64,000 nt of DNA, from assembly GCA_013396525.1 (NCBI GenBank), contig VWYX01000287.1, forward strand, positions 736,732 to 800,731, given 5' to 3'. Of this stretch, positions 25,780 to 39,000 are shown piece by piece. Below the pieces are notes generated by a model. That model was not told the origin of the DNA. It searched no databases and was given only the letters and a program-made list of their open reading frames with translations. Each line of letters opens with the position of its first letter. Position 1 is the stretch's first letter. The DNA is from Chaetorhynchus papuensis. Its lineage: Eukaryota; Chordata; Aves; Passeriformes; Rhipiduridae. Made by a program: the position numbers and the translations under genes.

Positions 25780-26110
25780 ACGAGGAAATTTGGAAGGTGA
25801 AGAAGAAGGAGGATAAAGGAGAGAGTGTGGGACAGAGATATTCCATGTCACTCATCCCTAAGGGAGACTAGCAGAGAATGGAGGCAGGAATTAGTTCTAC
25901 TAGGAGAAGTAAAACTGGAAAGGAGGCAGAGAGAAGATAGTGTGCTTGCAAGGAAAGAAAAGGGAAACTTGCAGGAAATTATTTGTGAGGGGAGGCAAGA
26001 AGACAGGAGGAGAGCTGTGAAAGAAAACAACACGAATTGTGATAGTCTGAAATTGATAGGAAATGGACAGAGAATAGAAAAAAGACACAGAAAGACTATG
26101 GAGCACACCT
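25780..26110. other. Purine-rich plus-strand block
   Basis: The plus strand is dominated by G and A for about 330 bases (for example 'agaagaaggaggataaagga' and 'gagaatggaggcaggaa'), in contrast to its T-rich neighbours. The bias keeps long frames open on both strands (plus 25825-26139, minus 25848-26216), so those frames are compositional. It could be a degraded polypurine microsatellite. Confidence 0.6.
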
Positions 26111-26499
26111 GGTCAGGGGATGGCAGAACCCAAATCTGAAATGCTGACACAGCTTCCCCATAAAACCCTAACTTTTCTAAGTAAGCAAGAAAAAGATCAA
26201 GCACTGAGCCTTTCACATGTCCTCCTGATCACTGCTTCATCAGTGGTTTTAGGAATAAACCTAATTTTCACTCTCTGGGCTTACCATATATTGAAGATGC
26301 TCACTGTGATTGCACAGGTAGCTTTCTTCACTTTCCCAGAGGACTGTCCAAACCACGAAGGCTCACTGAGATGACAGGCACTAAAAAAGACTTACCCAGG
26401 AGGAAAATTATCTTCAAAAGAATCTTTCCAGTTTTGTTTTGGATTTTAAGTATTGTTTTTAAAATGTAAGCAATGTCCTGGAATGCAAATTTTGTAATC

Positions 26500-27200
26500 A
26501 GACAGTTTCATGCAGCCCTTTAGAACTTGTTTTCTACCTTTTTGTTATCATTTTGTTTTGTTATACTTTCCAATCCTTTTATCTACTTACTCTTACTTTA
26601 CTTTTATCTTACTTACTCTTACTTTACTTTTATCTTACTTACTCTTAGATACAGACCCTCACTGCTTCGATCTTTTTTCATCGAGTAGGCAAGTGCTTTT
26701 CTCTTCTGCTCAGTGTATTTTTTTCCCTTTTAACATTAATTCCTTTACTTCTAATTACGGTCTCTTGTATCAGGCTAAATTATTCCTCTCCTTCCTCTGT
26801 GTTTACTGCCTTCAGATGTTTGTAGTTTATTATGTCCTCCTTTCTTCCCTAACCTAATTACTTCACTAAACTATTTGTATTTATGCTTTTAATCTTTTCT
26901 AATAAGTAAGTCTATTCATCTCTTTCATCATTTCCACTACTCCTTTCAAAAGCCTTTTTTTAGAGCTTTTCATGACTTACAAAATGCTTTATTTATTTTT
27001 CTTGCTAAACACTGATTTAAAATTTGTATTTGACATCTCAACCGTGTAAGTAATTGTCCTTTTAAAATTATTTTTACTTATTTTAATAACTCACTTTTTC
27101 TCATATAAATTTACTCCTTGTTTTCATGACTCTTTTTATATCCTTTTAGCTTTGTGGCCCAAGCATGGATACTTGCTTTTTCCTTCAATTTTATTTCACA
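26500..27200. other. Pyrimidine-rich plus-strand block
   Basis: About 700 bases of T/C-rich plus strand directly follow the purine-rich block. They include the 26-bp tandem repeat at 26585-26647. The frame 26510-26857 is rich in Leu, Phe, Ser and Tyr because of this bias and is not considered coding. Confidence 0.55.
26585..26647. repeat. Exact 26-bp tandem repeat, 2.4 copies
   Basis: The unit begins ACTTACTCTTACTTTACTTT and ends TATCTT. Copies at 26585-26610 and 26611-26636 are identical, and a third is partial at 26637-26647. Identity between copies suggests recent duplication by slippage. Confidence 0.97.
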
Positions 27201-30200
27201 TTTTCTTACCACGTAGGCATCTGCAGGATAGAGACAGAGAGACAGAAACACAGACGCCCAATCCCACTATAAGTCATTTAGGATTCAGAGACAGAAATAA
27301 TTTCTAGCATGTGCATCCTCCGTAGGCATCTATTTACTGTGCATGCTGTGCTCTCCCACTCACATCACCTGCTTTTGTCTAGTACTAGCTTCAATACTGA
27401 CAAGATTTGTGCAGCCCTGCTTTGTGCACATACATACTTCATCTCCCATAAGGCACAAAAAGTGCATTTCCTTTTTTTGCATTTCAACAGAGCGTCAACT
27501 GCTTTTACAGCATCTGCTGACTGATGATATTCCAGTATGGAACAGTTTGGACAAAATTAAGGTTGAGTTACAGAGATATTTTTGTAAAAGTCTTAACATG
27601 TTTGTTGAAATGTAAATTAACTTGTACTCTAATTTCACCGATTGACAAAGCTATAACTAGTTGGTACGAGAAGGTATTGTAAAATTTAAAAAAGCCTTTT
27701 GGCAATTATAAAACTCTGACTGAATGCCATTGTCACTAAATAGCAATTAAAAATGCATCTGCCAGAGTGTCAAGAGACATGAGCAGGAATTTAGGAAGCA
27801 GAATAGTTCAGCTAACTGTTGTTGCTAAACAGACTTCTATTTCTGCTTGCTTCTGAGTGCAGTTGAAAAAACTTGTCTGGAATAAAAAGACCTGACAACA
27901 TTGCATTATACAGAAATTAAGGCAGTGGGAGACATGGCTTTGAGCTCAGGAAGACATGTCAGTGCAAAGAGGAAGCTTCTGTCTCCACCAAAATGGGAAT
28001 CGTGCTGTTTCCTTCAATCAGACACCAGCTCTGTCTTTGAGCCCGCTTTGATGTAGGTGCCTTCACCAAACACTTTGCTAATTTTTGACTAACACCAGTG
28101 TGTCACTCAGCAGCAGTTTCTCTGCAGTTCTCTTCCCCTCCCTTTTCCATGCATGCTTATTAGTGTGGGGAGAGATGTAAATTCACAAATTTACTGAAGA
28201 TGATAGGTAAAAGTTTCTGCATTATTGTCACAATATATATAAACTCGACCAAATTGAAATATTGCATGTAGTATTTGTATATTTTGTAATGATGAACTAG
28301 CAAAGCATATATATATTTGTATATATATAACATTTTCAAAAGAAAAAAATAATCTGATTTAAATGAAAAGAGTTCTATAGTTTTATAAAATTATTTAAAG
28401 AGCTTAAAATACTTTTTCAATTAATTGGTCTGTTATTCAAGTAGGAACAAATTTCACTCCAAATTTCCTGTTCTCAACCAACAGAACTAACAAGTTATTT
28501 TAATCAATTCTCTGTTTTCTTCTTTTTTTACACACCAGACTTACGAAACACATACCATAGAACATAGGTTTGCCCAGTCTTCATTTAATAATTGATTCTA
28601 TTTCTAGAATCGTTTACGCTTTTTCTAATAACCTTTTCATGCAGCCTTTACTACATTTTTCTTAGTAGTAGTGAGTAAAAACACTTTATATTTNNNNNNN
28701 NNNNNNNNNNNNNNNNNNNNNNNNNNNNNNNNNNNNNNNNNNNNNNNNNNNNNNNNNNNNNNNNNNNNNNNNNNNNNNNNNNNNNNNNCTCCTGTCTTGA
28801 ATTTATCTTTTTCTTGTACTTATGCCAACTTATTGGGTTATTGTTCTTATGGCATTTATGTATACTCAGGGAAAATGGCTCTTTCCACAGCTGGCAAACC
28901 TTCCCTCTACGGGAAGTGAAAGCAGAAGTTCAGTCTGTGCATTCCAAGACAAAATACTCAAAGCAGTTAGAGATAGAACTGAAATTAAATATTTCTCCAT
29001 CAACATGCAGCATAACATGCAGCCTTAAAATTATATATATTCAGGTTCAGGATGAACACTGAGATCTGGCCAAATATGTCTTCACACAATGAAGTCTAAG
29101 ATCAAGCACTGTGTATTTTTAGTGATACTGACATCTCATTGTATTTTTAGCCAGCTGACAAGTACTATTCTAGTGTTAACTTCCCATTCCTACATCTACC
29201 TAATTGTCTTTTAGTTGCTAGAACACAAACTCGTACAAATTTGTCTCAAGTGTACTTAAAGCTAACAAAAGCTTAGGAAAGAAATTGAATATGAGTTGTT
29301 TTTCAAGATAATAGATTCAATTTATGTACAATTATTATAGCTGCAAGCATTTTTATTCATTGCAGGTGTGGGCCTTGGTATGAGGGAAGATTGGGAAGGG
29401 GAGCCTTTAGGGTATTCGAGCAACTGTTAAACTGTGTCTCTTTTCAGAATGACTTTTATGTAAATAACACATAATTGGAAAAATATATTCTCAAAACTAA
29501 CTACATTTTATTCTTGTCATACTAGATGGATTACAGACATTCTGTTCTGAGCTGATAAAAATATTAGACAGAAATCTAGTATTTCTGGAGAAACAGGGAT
29601 CAAACATTGAACCCATATGCTATACAAAATACGCATTTTTAAAATGTAGCCATATAACACTTTTTAGATTTCGTGGTCACATCAATTTTGCAAGCACTGA
29701 ATGGCTTCTGTTTGCTTTGCTTTTGCTTTAGCCCATAGAGAATCACATGCAAGTAATTCACTTCAGCATTTATTGGTACATTGACTACTGCTTATAATTG
29801 CTTACAGAATATACAGAAATGCTTTCAGCATTGTTGAATTATACATGAAATGAACCACAGAAGAAATAGTCACTTAGAATAGTGTTGTGAATACTCTAGG
29901 CTTCTCTGACAATAAAATATATTTCATAATTCAAATTTTAATTTTATTTTGGTATAATTTGGTTTTAGTCATATGTTTCTTTATATCTATTTTCTCAAAC
30001 TGTTTCTTCAAAAGAATGAAAACGTTCTAAAATATCAACTTTCAGAGTGACTAATGCACAACTCTGTTCCTTGAAGAAAAAAATATTCTGATGAAAAAGA
30101 AGCTGAAATACTGAAATAGGTTTTAAACACACCACATGGTTGGTATTTCTAACACATGAAACCTGTATTCATGGTTGCATGAGTAAAAAAAGATCCACTT

Positions 30201-31076
30201 GGTTCCCTGTTTCAAAGGTTTGTACAATCCATCAGGCATGAGTCCAGGAGAACCAGCCAATATCTTTCAGTTAAAAGGTAATGATGTACAGAATTTCTGA
30301 AGTCTCTTCACCACTACTTTTTGAATAGGCTAAATGAAAAAAAATCCGTTGTTAAATAAGGAAAACAGTTTTCATATGACTGGCAGAAATACCCTAAATC
30401 AACAAAGAGCTACAAAGTTGTAGAACTTTTACATTCTAGCAGGATTGTTGTTTTAGCAACAGAAACCTCTTCCACCAGATAAACATGGTGCTGGAAGACA
30501 CATTTTGTATAGGCTACAGTAGCTGTATTTAAATGAATTGTATATTGAGAAGATATGTAGAGAGGAGGTAAGCCATCAGTTTTGCAGTGCATGCCTGTAA
30601 CTATATTTTTGTACTTCTTTAATGGTAGAACACCAGTCTCTGCTTTATGTCCTGTGAGAGTGCATGCTATATTTGCTCAAGGACACACAGTTACTGCACT
30701 CATTTTGTGCAGCATGAATTGCTCAGAAGACGTTGTTTCTTCTTGCTGAAGAAAGAATTGATATCATGTCTTCTCCCTCTCTTATTCCATTTAAGTGTTA
30801 GCAGCCAGAGAAAATCAGGTGGTCCCACCTATGTGTGATTGTTCATGCTGCCAGTTAGCACAGGGAATTTGATTCACTTGATGAACTTCAGCACTATGAA
30901 TTCTGTCAGACAACCAAAACTGCAATTTCTAGTCACAAGAATGGTAATCATCTGCTGAAGTTTCAGAATAAACAGCAGAGATCATGGAGCATCATCCAAT
31001 GCAGGAGGTAATGTGTGAAACCTTGTCACAGCTGCTGAACATGAACAAAAATTTCACAAAAGCATAGCTAGATATG
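27201..31076. other. AT-rich non-coding DNA
   Basis: No gene was recognised. There are short AT-dinucleotide runs near 28230-28330, and a 95-base gap at 28694-28788. The segment 30600-30870 is somewhat less AT-rich but has no identifiable family. Frames at 27309-27615 and 30647-30838 show no recognisable protein content. Confidence 0.5.
28694..28788. other. Assembly gap (95 N)
   Basis: A run of N with AT-rich flanks and no repeat visible on either side. A further single undetermined base lies at 33711. Confidence 0.95.
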
Positions 31077-31455
31077 TATTGGGTTTATGCGACAGGGTTT
31101 TGGTAGTGGGGGGGATACATAGGTGGCTTCTGTAAGAAGACAACAGGCTCCCCACATGTCAGACAGAGCCAGTTCCATCCAGCTCCAAAATGGACCCACC
31201 ACTATACAGCCGAGCCCATCAGTGATGCCAGTGGCATCTCTGTGATAACACATTTAAGAAAGGGTGAAGAACACTGCAGTAGTGTGGTGAAGGAGTGGAG
31301 TGAGAAAAATGTGAAACAGTCTGGATCAGTGAAAGGGTGTGAGGAGGTGCTCCAGATATCAGAGCAGCCTGTGGCAGAAGACCACAGTGATAGAGGCTGT
31401 CTCCCTCCATCCCATGGAGGTCCACCAACAGTGAAAGCAGAGGATAGACTAGGGG
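31077..31455 (+). mobile_element. Partial avian ERV-type LTR, plus strand, same family as the 5.5-6.8 kb copy
   Basis: It opens 'gggtttatgcgacagggttt' then 'tggtagtgggggggatacat', the usual start of this avian LTR. 'gtggcttctgtaagaagaca', 'gagccagttccatccagctc' and 'aaaatggacccaccac' follow, then the TATA-like ATTTAAG at 31252-31258, 'gtgaggaggtgctccagat', and 'ccatcccatggaggtccacc' near 31408. The first 300 bases match the reverse complement of 6485-6797. It stops about where the other copy enters its gap, so the downstream half with the poly(A) signal is missing. It is therefore 3'-truncated. The frame at 31242-31496 is inside this element and is not a gene. Confidence 0.78.
31252..31258 (+). 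promoter_or_regulatory. TATA-like box of the 31.1 kb LTR
   Basis: ATTTAAG follows CTGTGATAACAC, the same context and offset from the element start as in the 5.5-6.8 kb copy. It is a likely core promoter relic. Confidence 0.4.
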
Positions 31456-33050
31456 ATAATCACTTTTTTAAGTACTACAGTTATAGGACATGCTAAACAG
31501 ATACATCCATGTTCCACAGGACACCATGAAGGCAATTTACTTTCAGTCAAAATGTAAGCAAGATCTCTAGATATTCTTTGAGCTTCTGGTACAGCTCTCT
31601 GCCAAAAAAACAATGATCACCAAACCTCCTCTCTGCTTCTTTGAAAAGATAGATCAATGGTGATGGACTTTCTGGCAGAAAGTGCATTTCAAAATTGTGA
31701 GCAAGTGACTGACATCCAATTCTACTCATCTGCTATGACAAACAGACATTGCTGATTGTCATTTTTGGTGTTCCAGTCTATGGCACTGGAATAAATCTCT
31801 GCTAGACATAACCAGATGGGAATGAAGTGCTTATCATTTACTATTCAAGAACATTGACATCAACTGAACAAAGCTATGCACAAGACACGTGCTTGCTGTT
31901 GAAATTCTTAATGATGTCTATAGGTGTAAGGTGGAGACTGACATGGATCACAAGTGTATTCTAGAGAAAGAGGAGCTGGCATTGCCAGCCATATCCTGAT
32001 GATGGCAGAGATGATCCCTTTGCTTGCACAGCTCTTTGCAAGCCAGAACAACTGGCATGATGAGCTGTCTGCTGAGGTAAATGTTGAAGTGTTTGTACTT
32101 CCATCTGAAAAGCTGATACTGGAATCCTTCTCTGACTGGCTTATTCAGGTCAAAAATTATTGTCAGTGATCCAATAGAGGCACAGTTCAGGCTGAAGAGA
32201 TGGCCAAAAGACAAACTGTTTGCCAGAGTAATTTCTTTTAATTCTTCAGCATGAGCAGACTACGACAAAAGATTCTTCTTGTGAGGAAGTAATATTCTTC
32301 TTCCTGACTTAGCTCTCTAGACCCACTTAGCAATCTTTTTGAAGCATATCAGCTTTGTTTCCATGAAAGTAGTTCCACTTGCAGTGCTGTAGTGCAGGGA
32401 ATATGATTTTTTGCCATTCCTAGTAAAAGGCCACAGGCTCTGCCCTGAGCTGAGAGCTCCAGTCTCAGGGCTGGCCTGATTTGACCTTCTGCTCTGAGGG
32501 CAAGTGCCTGTTGTCTCCCCTGCCTGAGCCTGTGCTGTGCCAATGTCTGCCTGGGAAGAGTCTGCCAAATTCAGGGGCTCACTGCCCTGGGGGAAGATTT
32601 GGGGCTGGGGAGGCTGTGAAACAGGCCATGCTCACACTCATCTGGGAGCAGACAGAAGGCAGGGACTTAGAGCAAGAAAGATAGAAAAGAAATTCAAATG
32701 TACTGAGGAGAAAGGAACTCAGTCACTGTGTTATACTCCTCCCAGCAAAGGCTTTGGGGCTGCAATGGCAACTACTTGCCACTGCTGGCTGAGGATGACT
32801 GGCACAGCTGACCACAGATCCAAAAGGGTGTTAGATGGGAGAGTACAATACTACTAACACTGCTAGTGAAATTATTAGAGAAGGAAACCAACTACTTGAA
32901 GACAGAAACTGAAGAGAAAGAACTGTGCTGAATGTCAGCATGCCAGCTCAACACAAGAACCAGGAACTGATTTCTGACTACAAACCACAAGGTCTGCAGT
33001 AGTCTTGCAAAAAATTCCAGAGAAGCAAACAATCTTTGGGATCTTATCAT
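31456..33050. other. Unidentified tract, richer in GC than its surroundings
   Basis: About 1.6 kb directly downstream of the truncated LTR has a composition unlike the AT-rich background. It is clearest at 32440-32660 ('tgagagctccagtctcaggg', 'ctgcctgagcctgtgctgtg'). Short frames at 31547-31729 (minus), 31948-32214 (minus), 31954-32169 (plus) and 32537-32857 (plus) look more protein-like than most in the window, but they are short, in mixed frames and on both strands. It may be the decayed interior of a retroelement, a processed pseudogene or unique DNA. I could not match it to any family. Confidence 0.35.
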
Positions 33051-36000
33051 TACCCCAGTGTATATTCAAATTAAGGTATACTCTTTTTCTAAGTCTAGGG
33101 ACAAAAATACCCCAAATATTCTATTTCTCACAGAATTATTCAGGTTTTGATCTTTGATCTTTACTAAGAATTGAAGAAAAATACTAAGATTAAATAAAAT
33201 AAATTTTCATTTAAGTGTCAAGTATCAATTTACAGAATTTTCCTACTTTACATTATGTCTGTCTGAGATTTTCTTGTGATGCTAATAATTTATTGACTCC
33301 ATGAAAGATTTAGAGATGTCACTGAGACACATGAAATGCAATTAAACTTTGACACTAATCACTTTGATCAAGTAAGGTCAGAGACAATACTTGCACCTAT
33401 TAATATTTTATGAAGTGAACTTTTTTTCTTGATTTCTGAATAAGAGGGGAAAACTCAAAGAATATGATATGTCTAAAGTGTCAGACAGAATTTTTAAAAC
33501 TAATACACAAGTGAATCACTTGATGATATGAGTCATGCAGAAGCCATTCAGGTTCAAGTTGTTGTGACAACTGTGCTAGCAACAATTTTTTTTTCTCTAA
33601 ATACAGCCAGGGTTTTATCTAAAAATTAATTTGAATTGCACTTTTGTTTTTAAGTCTCTCTGCTTAAGTTTTGTACTGAAATTGATTTGTTTACTCTTCC
33701 AACAATAAAANTATTATTTATAAATGACATAAGATAAAGTAGTATTCTAAAACATTCTATTGAAGCATTGAATAGCTATAGAAGAACTAATGTCTCTCTA
33801 TTCATGGCCTAGGATTCTTCTGAAATTAAATTAAAAATGAAATACCAAGTGCTACACTGGCAATCAGGAGTATCCCAAATGTGGTAAATTAAAATCACAG
33901 AATTAATAGCATAATTTTTTATTTTCTATACTTCTAACAGCCATTTTACTTCAACTGAGTAAAGAAATGTGTTAAAATAATTGAAGTCACACCAGCACAT
34001 TGTTGTCCAGCACCAGGGAATTCACTTCCAAACTGCTGTCTCCATCATTTGATGCTCAGCAGAAAGTAGACTGGACACAGGGAGCGTGAGTGTGTGGATG
34101 CTCCTGTATTTTTTGTGTTGTTTTCTTGTCACAAAAGAGAACATTTTTGACAGCATTCCATACTGAATAGCATTTAACCTCTGTGAGAATATAGCAGCAC
34201 TAGTGAGGCCCCACTTAGTGTACAGTAAATCACAATCCATCATAGTAATCTCAAGCCTCTACAGCAGAAAATGTCTTGAGGATATATCTCGTGAAGTCAG
34301 CACTGTTTGGGTTATTAAAGCAAAGCCAAAATATAGCCTAAGCAAAATGCATGGTACAGCTTTTCCCAAATACAGTGGAAGATAAAAAAGGCTTGCTTCC
34401 AATTATGATGAAATTCTCCAGCACTTAGTGAGAAAATTCTTTGTGATGTTTTTCAGTGTATATATTTCTCAGCTTTTCATAATCCCTCTGTGCTTCCATC
34501 ATACTTTCATGGAGCATAGTTTTTCATTATTTGTTTATTTATTTATTTTCAGGCAACCATCCTAAGCAATACCCCATCTTTCTTATATTGTTTCTCTGTT
34601 TTTAAGAATTGATATGCCCTGTTCTGGAGATTTTTCAAAAGAAAAGGCAAGTGGGAAATCGCTGGAATTCAAAACACCAATTTTATTTCTTCTAAGACAG
34701 CTGTTTTCTGCAGAGCTAGCTGTTCACCAGCTTTTCAAATAGTAATAACATAGCACAGTATTTAAAGTCACGTGTATCACCTCCATAACTTTGTATGGAA
34801 AACAGTTTAGTGAATCATTAGTAAGTATGTATAAATCAGACAACACAGTAAGAGGATATGGGGATAGATGCTGACACTTGGTAATGCCAAGGTAGAAAAT
34901 TTTCTGTGACACTTATTCTTCTTGGGTCACACATATGCACATGAGAGATATTAAAACAAACAAACAAACAAACCTTGTCAATCTGTGAACTGTCCAACTT
35001 ATTATCAATGGTCAAGGTGAATTTTGGGAGATATTTTTGGATTTACAAATTCATATTGGTTAATTACCTTATAGCAAACAAACAAACAAGTGTACATTAA
35101 AAAACAGAGATTAAATACCATACTCCACCATCCTCCTTGTCCAATCTTTAATTATCTATCACCATGCTTGCCTTAAAGGGTCATATGCAGAGCCATAAGA
35201 TGTGAAGCCCAACAACCCAAGCAGCAGTTTGCTTTCATTCCTAACCACAAAGTTACCATCATGTTGCAGTCTCTCAACATCCAGCATAAATCTTAGTGTC
35301 TGCACATGAAACACTCCACCTTGTGTAAAGGAAACTGTTCCTGTTCATTATAACGTGCTGTGCACATTTTATACATGAGGAATTATGTGCAATCTCTTTC
35401 AAGGACATCAAAGGAACTAAGGGAAGCATAATAGGTTTTTTTGTACAAATAGTGTATATCAAAGCCTTGCTAATGCCAATCACAGGAGTATTTCTAAGGA
35501 ACACTTTCTCTGATACTGTTATCCAAGGAACGATGCAATATGTTGCTTTTCTAAGTAGAAGCAGCTTAAAGCATGAAGTTCAAATTTCTGGTCTTCTGCT
35601 ATAGAAAAAGAACTTAATTCTGATCACAGAATGGTGAACACACCTGCATCTTAGATTCAAGGTAGCACTACCAAATTAAACATATTTTTGAGATACTTTC
35701 AAAACATAAAGTACACTGAAAGTCATTATTAACAAATGTCCCATCTTCAGCATAGTGTCATTATGGACATCCTTATCTCTGTTAAGAATAATTATAGAAT
35801 GTGGTTGACAGTTTTTGTAATCCCGAATTAAGACCTTTTAAAGTGAATGGTTATAGCGGTGCAAAGAGATAAACCCACAATGGGATTTCAGCGCTACTGA
35901 AGACACCACCTCTCCTAAGGAACACTAAGCATCCAGTAAATCAAGTGCTGATTATTAGGTGCTACACACTGAAAACTTTACCAAAGATCATTCATTCTGC

Positions 36001-39000
36001 ACAGGTTATTCAAGATTGCCCATATGGAAGGCCAAGTCTTTGACTCTGTTACAGAAATAGCTGGATACCTATTTTTTTCTCAAAAATCTTAGAGAATTTG
36101 TGAACATTTGTCCTGAATTTTCATGCTCAGGTCAGGTTCCTCTTTCTTGTGATGAAGAAATGAGAGAGAGATTGTTGTAGCCAGATGACTAAGCATACAC
36201 TTGCTGCAGTCAAACAATAAACCAGCCGCTTTATCAGTGCTGACATTGTAAAAAGAAATGTTAAATTCACTGCAGGCAATATCCCAGTTAATGCACCTCC
36301 TTAGAAGGGAAGAAGATTCTTTCTTTTTCAAGACTTAGGGAATTTTTATACAGACAGCAGAAGTTTTAGGATTTTAGTGTTCAGACCAGGCAATTCCAAA
36401 AATGGTGCAAATTCTGGTCAGGGGAGAAAACTCAGACCAGTTCTCTTCCTGCTTCCCTGTGTATTTCTCCCAGGGTTGCTGACTAAGAAGAAGGAAGAAA
36501 TGAGCCCTACTGTCAGTCTTGGAGGCAGTTGTGTATTGGGGAAAACTTGGCTGTTGTCAGTGTGTCCCCATTCACACTTTAACTGGGCTAGTTTTAAAGT
36601 TCTGCTTAGGTTCAGATATGAGTAGACCTATCTGCCAGTTCAGCTGTCAGATGAAGAGGGAGACACTTTTTGGTGTCTACGAAACTTGTGAAATTACTGA
36701 AACCTGAGTAAACATTCAAAGAGATGGCTCTGAATTCCAGATATGTGTATAACAGGGATAAAGTAGACGTATATAAAATGACAAGGGTCTGTCTCAGTTC
36801 TATGGCTTATTCAATCATTTGTAAAACACTTCACCTCTGACATATTTCTAAAGCTAAGCACTTCTAGAGGACTTTTTATCTTCAAAGTGCCTTTCAAATT
36901 TTGAATCTGATGGTCCTCATTTTATGGACTTTGATGATGCAGCCATAAAACAGATAATCATTACTATCTATTAGATTCCTCAATTAACATTTTGAGGGAA
37001 GAATGAAGAAATATTTATATAAAATCTCTTGAAAGGGAAGGAAGGGAATAGCTTCACTTTAAGTATTGCCCAGCTTGGTGACCAGCTACCCTGAGGAGGG
37101 AAGTTTTCCACAGTTTTTCAAGTGAAAAGAGATCAGCATATCTAGAAGTTAAATTCACCTGGTGTGTAGGAAGATGCCAATTTTGCACTTGGAGACAGCA
37201 AAGATACATCAAGCTTTTATGCTGAAGGCCAAACTGAAATACAAAACTACTTGTATTTTATTGTGTTTTAATATAAGTAGGTGATGGTTTTCCCTCAAAG
37301 TATGTTAAAGGTTCCAGTGGAAGTCCTCACTTTGAGACAGCCCAAACATCAGTCAGAAACACCTACAAATTGATGTAGATATTTACCTATTGATTCTCCA
37401 TAGCATTAAGAAAATATTTCTTAGTTTTAAGTTAAGAAATGGCATCCTCCTGTTTATTTTTGAAGGATGTTGCTCTACTGTTGAAGAATCACAAAGGAAA
37501 GTGTAAGAAGTATTTTGCAAATATATACCAAATATATACTTGTTTAACATGTTTTTGCTTTCAGAAGGCATAAAAATCTTAAACATATAAAATCAACAAT
37601 ATAAACATTTTAAGAGTACAATTTTTTTTAAAGTAGGTTTGCATTCAAAATAATTATCAATATTTGTAAATATTAAAAAACTTGAAATTATGCCAAATAT
37701 TCCCTTTACATTCAACTTTGTTAATAATTAATTACTGATCACTATGCTAAAACAAACCCAAACAAACCTGAAAACATGATCTTACTCTGAATGGGAATAT
37801 TTTTCCTAAATACTGCTAGTATGTCATAGTTTACCTAACTCAAATCACCATTATATCAAAATAAAAATTATGATTTAAATTCCTCATTTAACTGCTATAG
37901 CAGGGACTATACTGAGGTGTCCCTATATCCCAGATCACCATTTAAACACACACATAATTTTTAAGGCTGGTATCTTCAGATCCAAGATGCTGTAAGATGG
38001 TCAAGAGAGATGGTTTGTTATACTCAAGGAAAAGACTTACTTTATTTCTCTATGGCCTTGTCTTTCTGTTTTTCAGTTCAAGGTCGTTTAGGGTTTATTT
38101 TTGCTTTTCACTTCAGCAAAATTTCAAGAAAAATGAGAAGAGATAAACCAAATGTATATTGCACAGAAAGGCAGGAGGAAAAATCCCAACAAAAATCACC
38201 CCAAAAACAACCCAAAACCAAACCCCTTTCTAAACATTACCAAGTTTGGTTCAAATAATTTTGCTCCTCTGGGAAAGAGAAAAATAGATTTAATTCAGAA
38301 CCCACAGTCATAAATATTCATTATGCATCCTTTCCTATCTGTGAATGCATCAATTAATTAATTAACTATTCATAGAAGTGCTTCTTTTTCCCTTCACTTT
38401 CTACTCAATTTCTTTCCATATTTGAATTCTTCCTCATGCTACATTTAATATGCTTTTTACCTCTGCATTAAATGGGAATACGAATCTACATGAATAAAGA
38501 AATTATTAGTAAACAAATATGATCATGGTTATGGTCTGTGTAAGAAGGAAAAAGAAGGGGAGGAGAAAGAGTACTGTGGATTAAAATTGTATTGCCATGA
38601 CTAAAATATTCTTAACTGTCATGTCTGAATGGCATGTGGGCCTACAAGAGTTGTGTAAATACTGTGCCTTCTTGCACAGTGTTCATTAGATGGTTAACCA
38701 GATGCAGTTACTGCACTAAAGAAGAAAGGTTAATGCACTTATCAATAGTATGTTCCTGTGTGTAGCTTCATGTGAAAGTGACCAATTAGAGGTGTTAAAA
38801 TTTTGGGTCATTACAAGATCCACAGGTTTGCATGCAGATTCTGTCAAAAAACCAATTTCATGCAAGTTTTGTTCTGTGATTTTAACAAAAACTAAGTTCT
38901 AGTTGATATGAAAAAGCAAACAAGACATGTTTCTTTGATGTTTTACACCTTATTTATCAGTGTGAAGGCAACAGGTGGAAAAGGTTCCAAAATCCTTAGG

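Noticed and set aside
25825..26216. Frames of 104 and 122 codons on opposite strands
   Set aside because: Strand purine bias removes stop codons. The peptides are low-complexity and show no family features.
26120..26374. 84-codon frame with an apparent hydrophobic segment
   Set aside because: The hydrophobic stretch arises from T-rich DNA. There is no supporting context or similarity.
31242..31496. Plus-strand frame of 84 codons
   Set aside because: It lies within the plus-strand LTR copy and is not an independent gene.
33120..33175. Possible CR1 tail (CACAGAATTATTCAGG)
   Set aside because: Only the first few bases resemble a CR1 end, and the following sequence does not continue the match.
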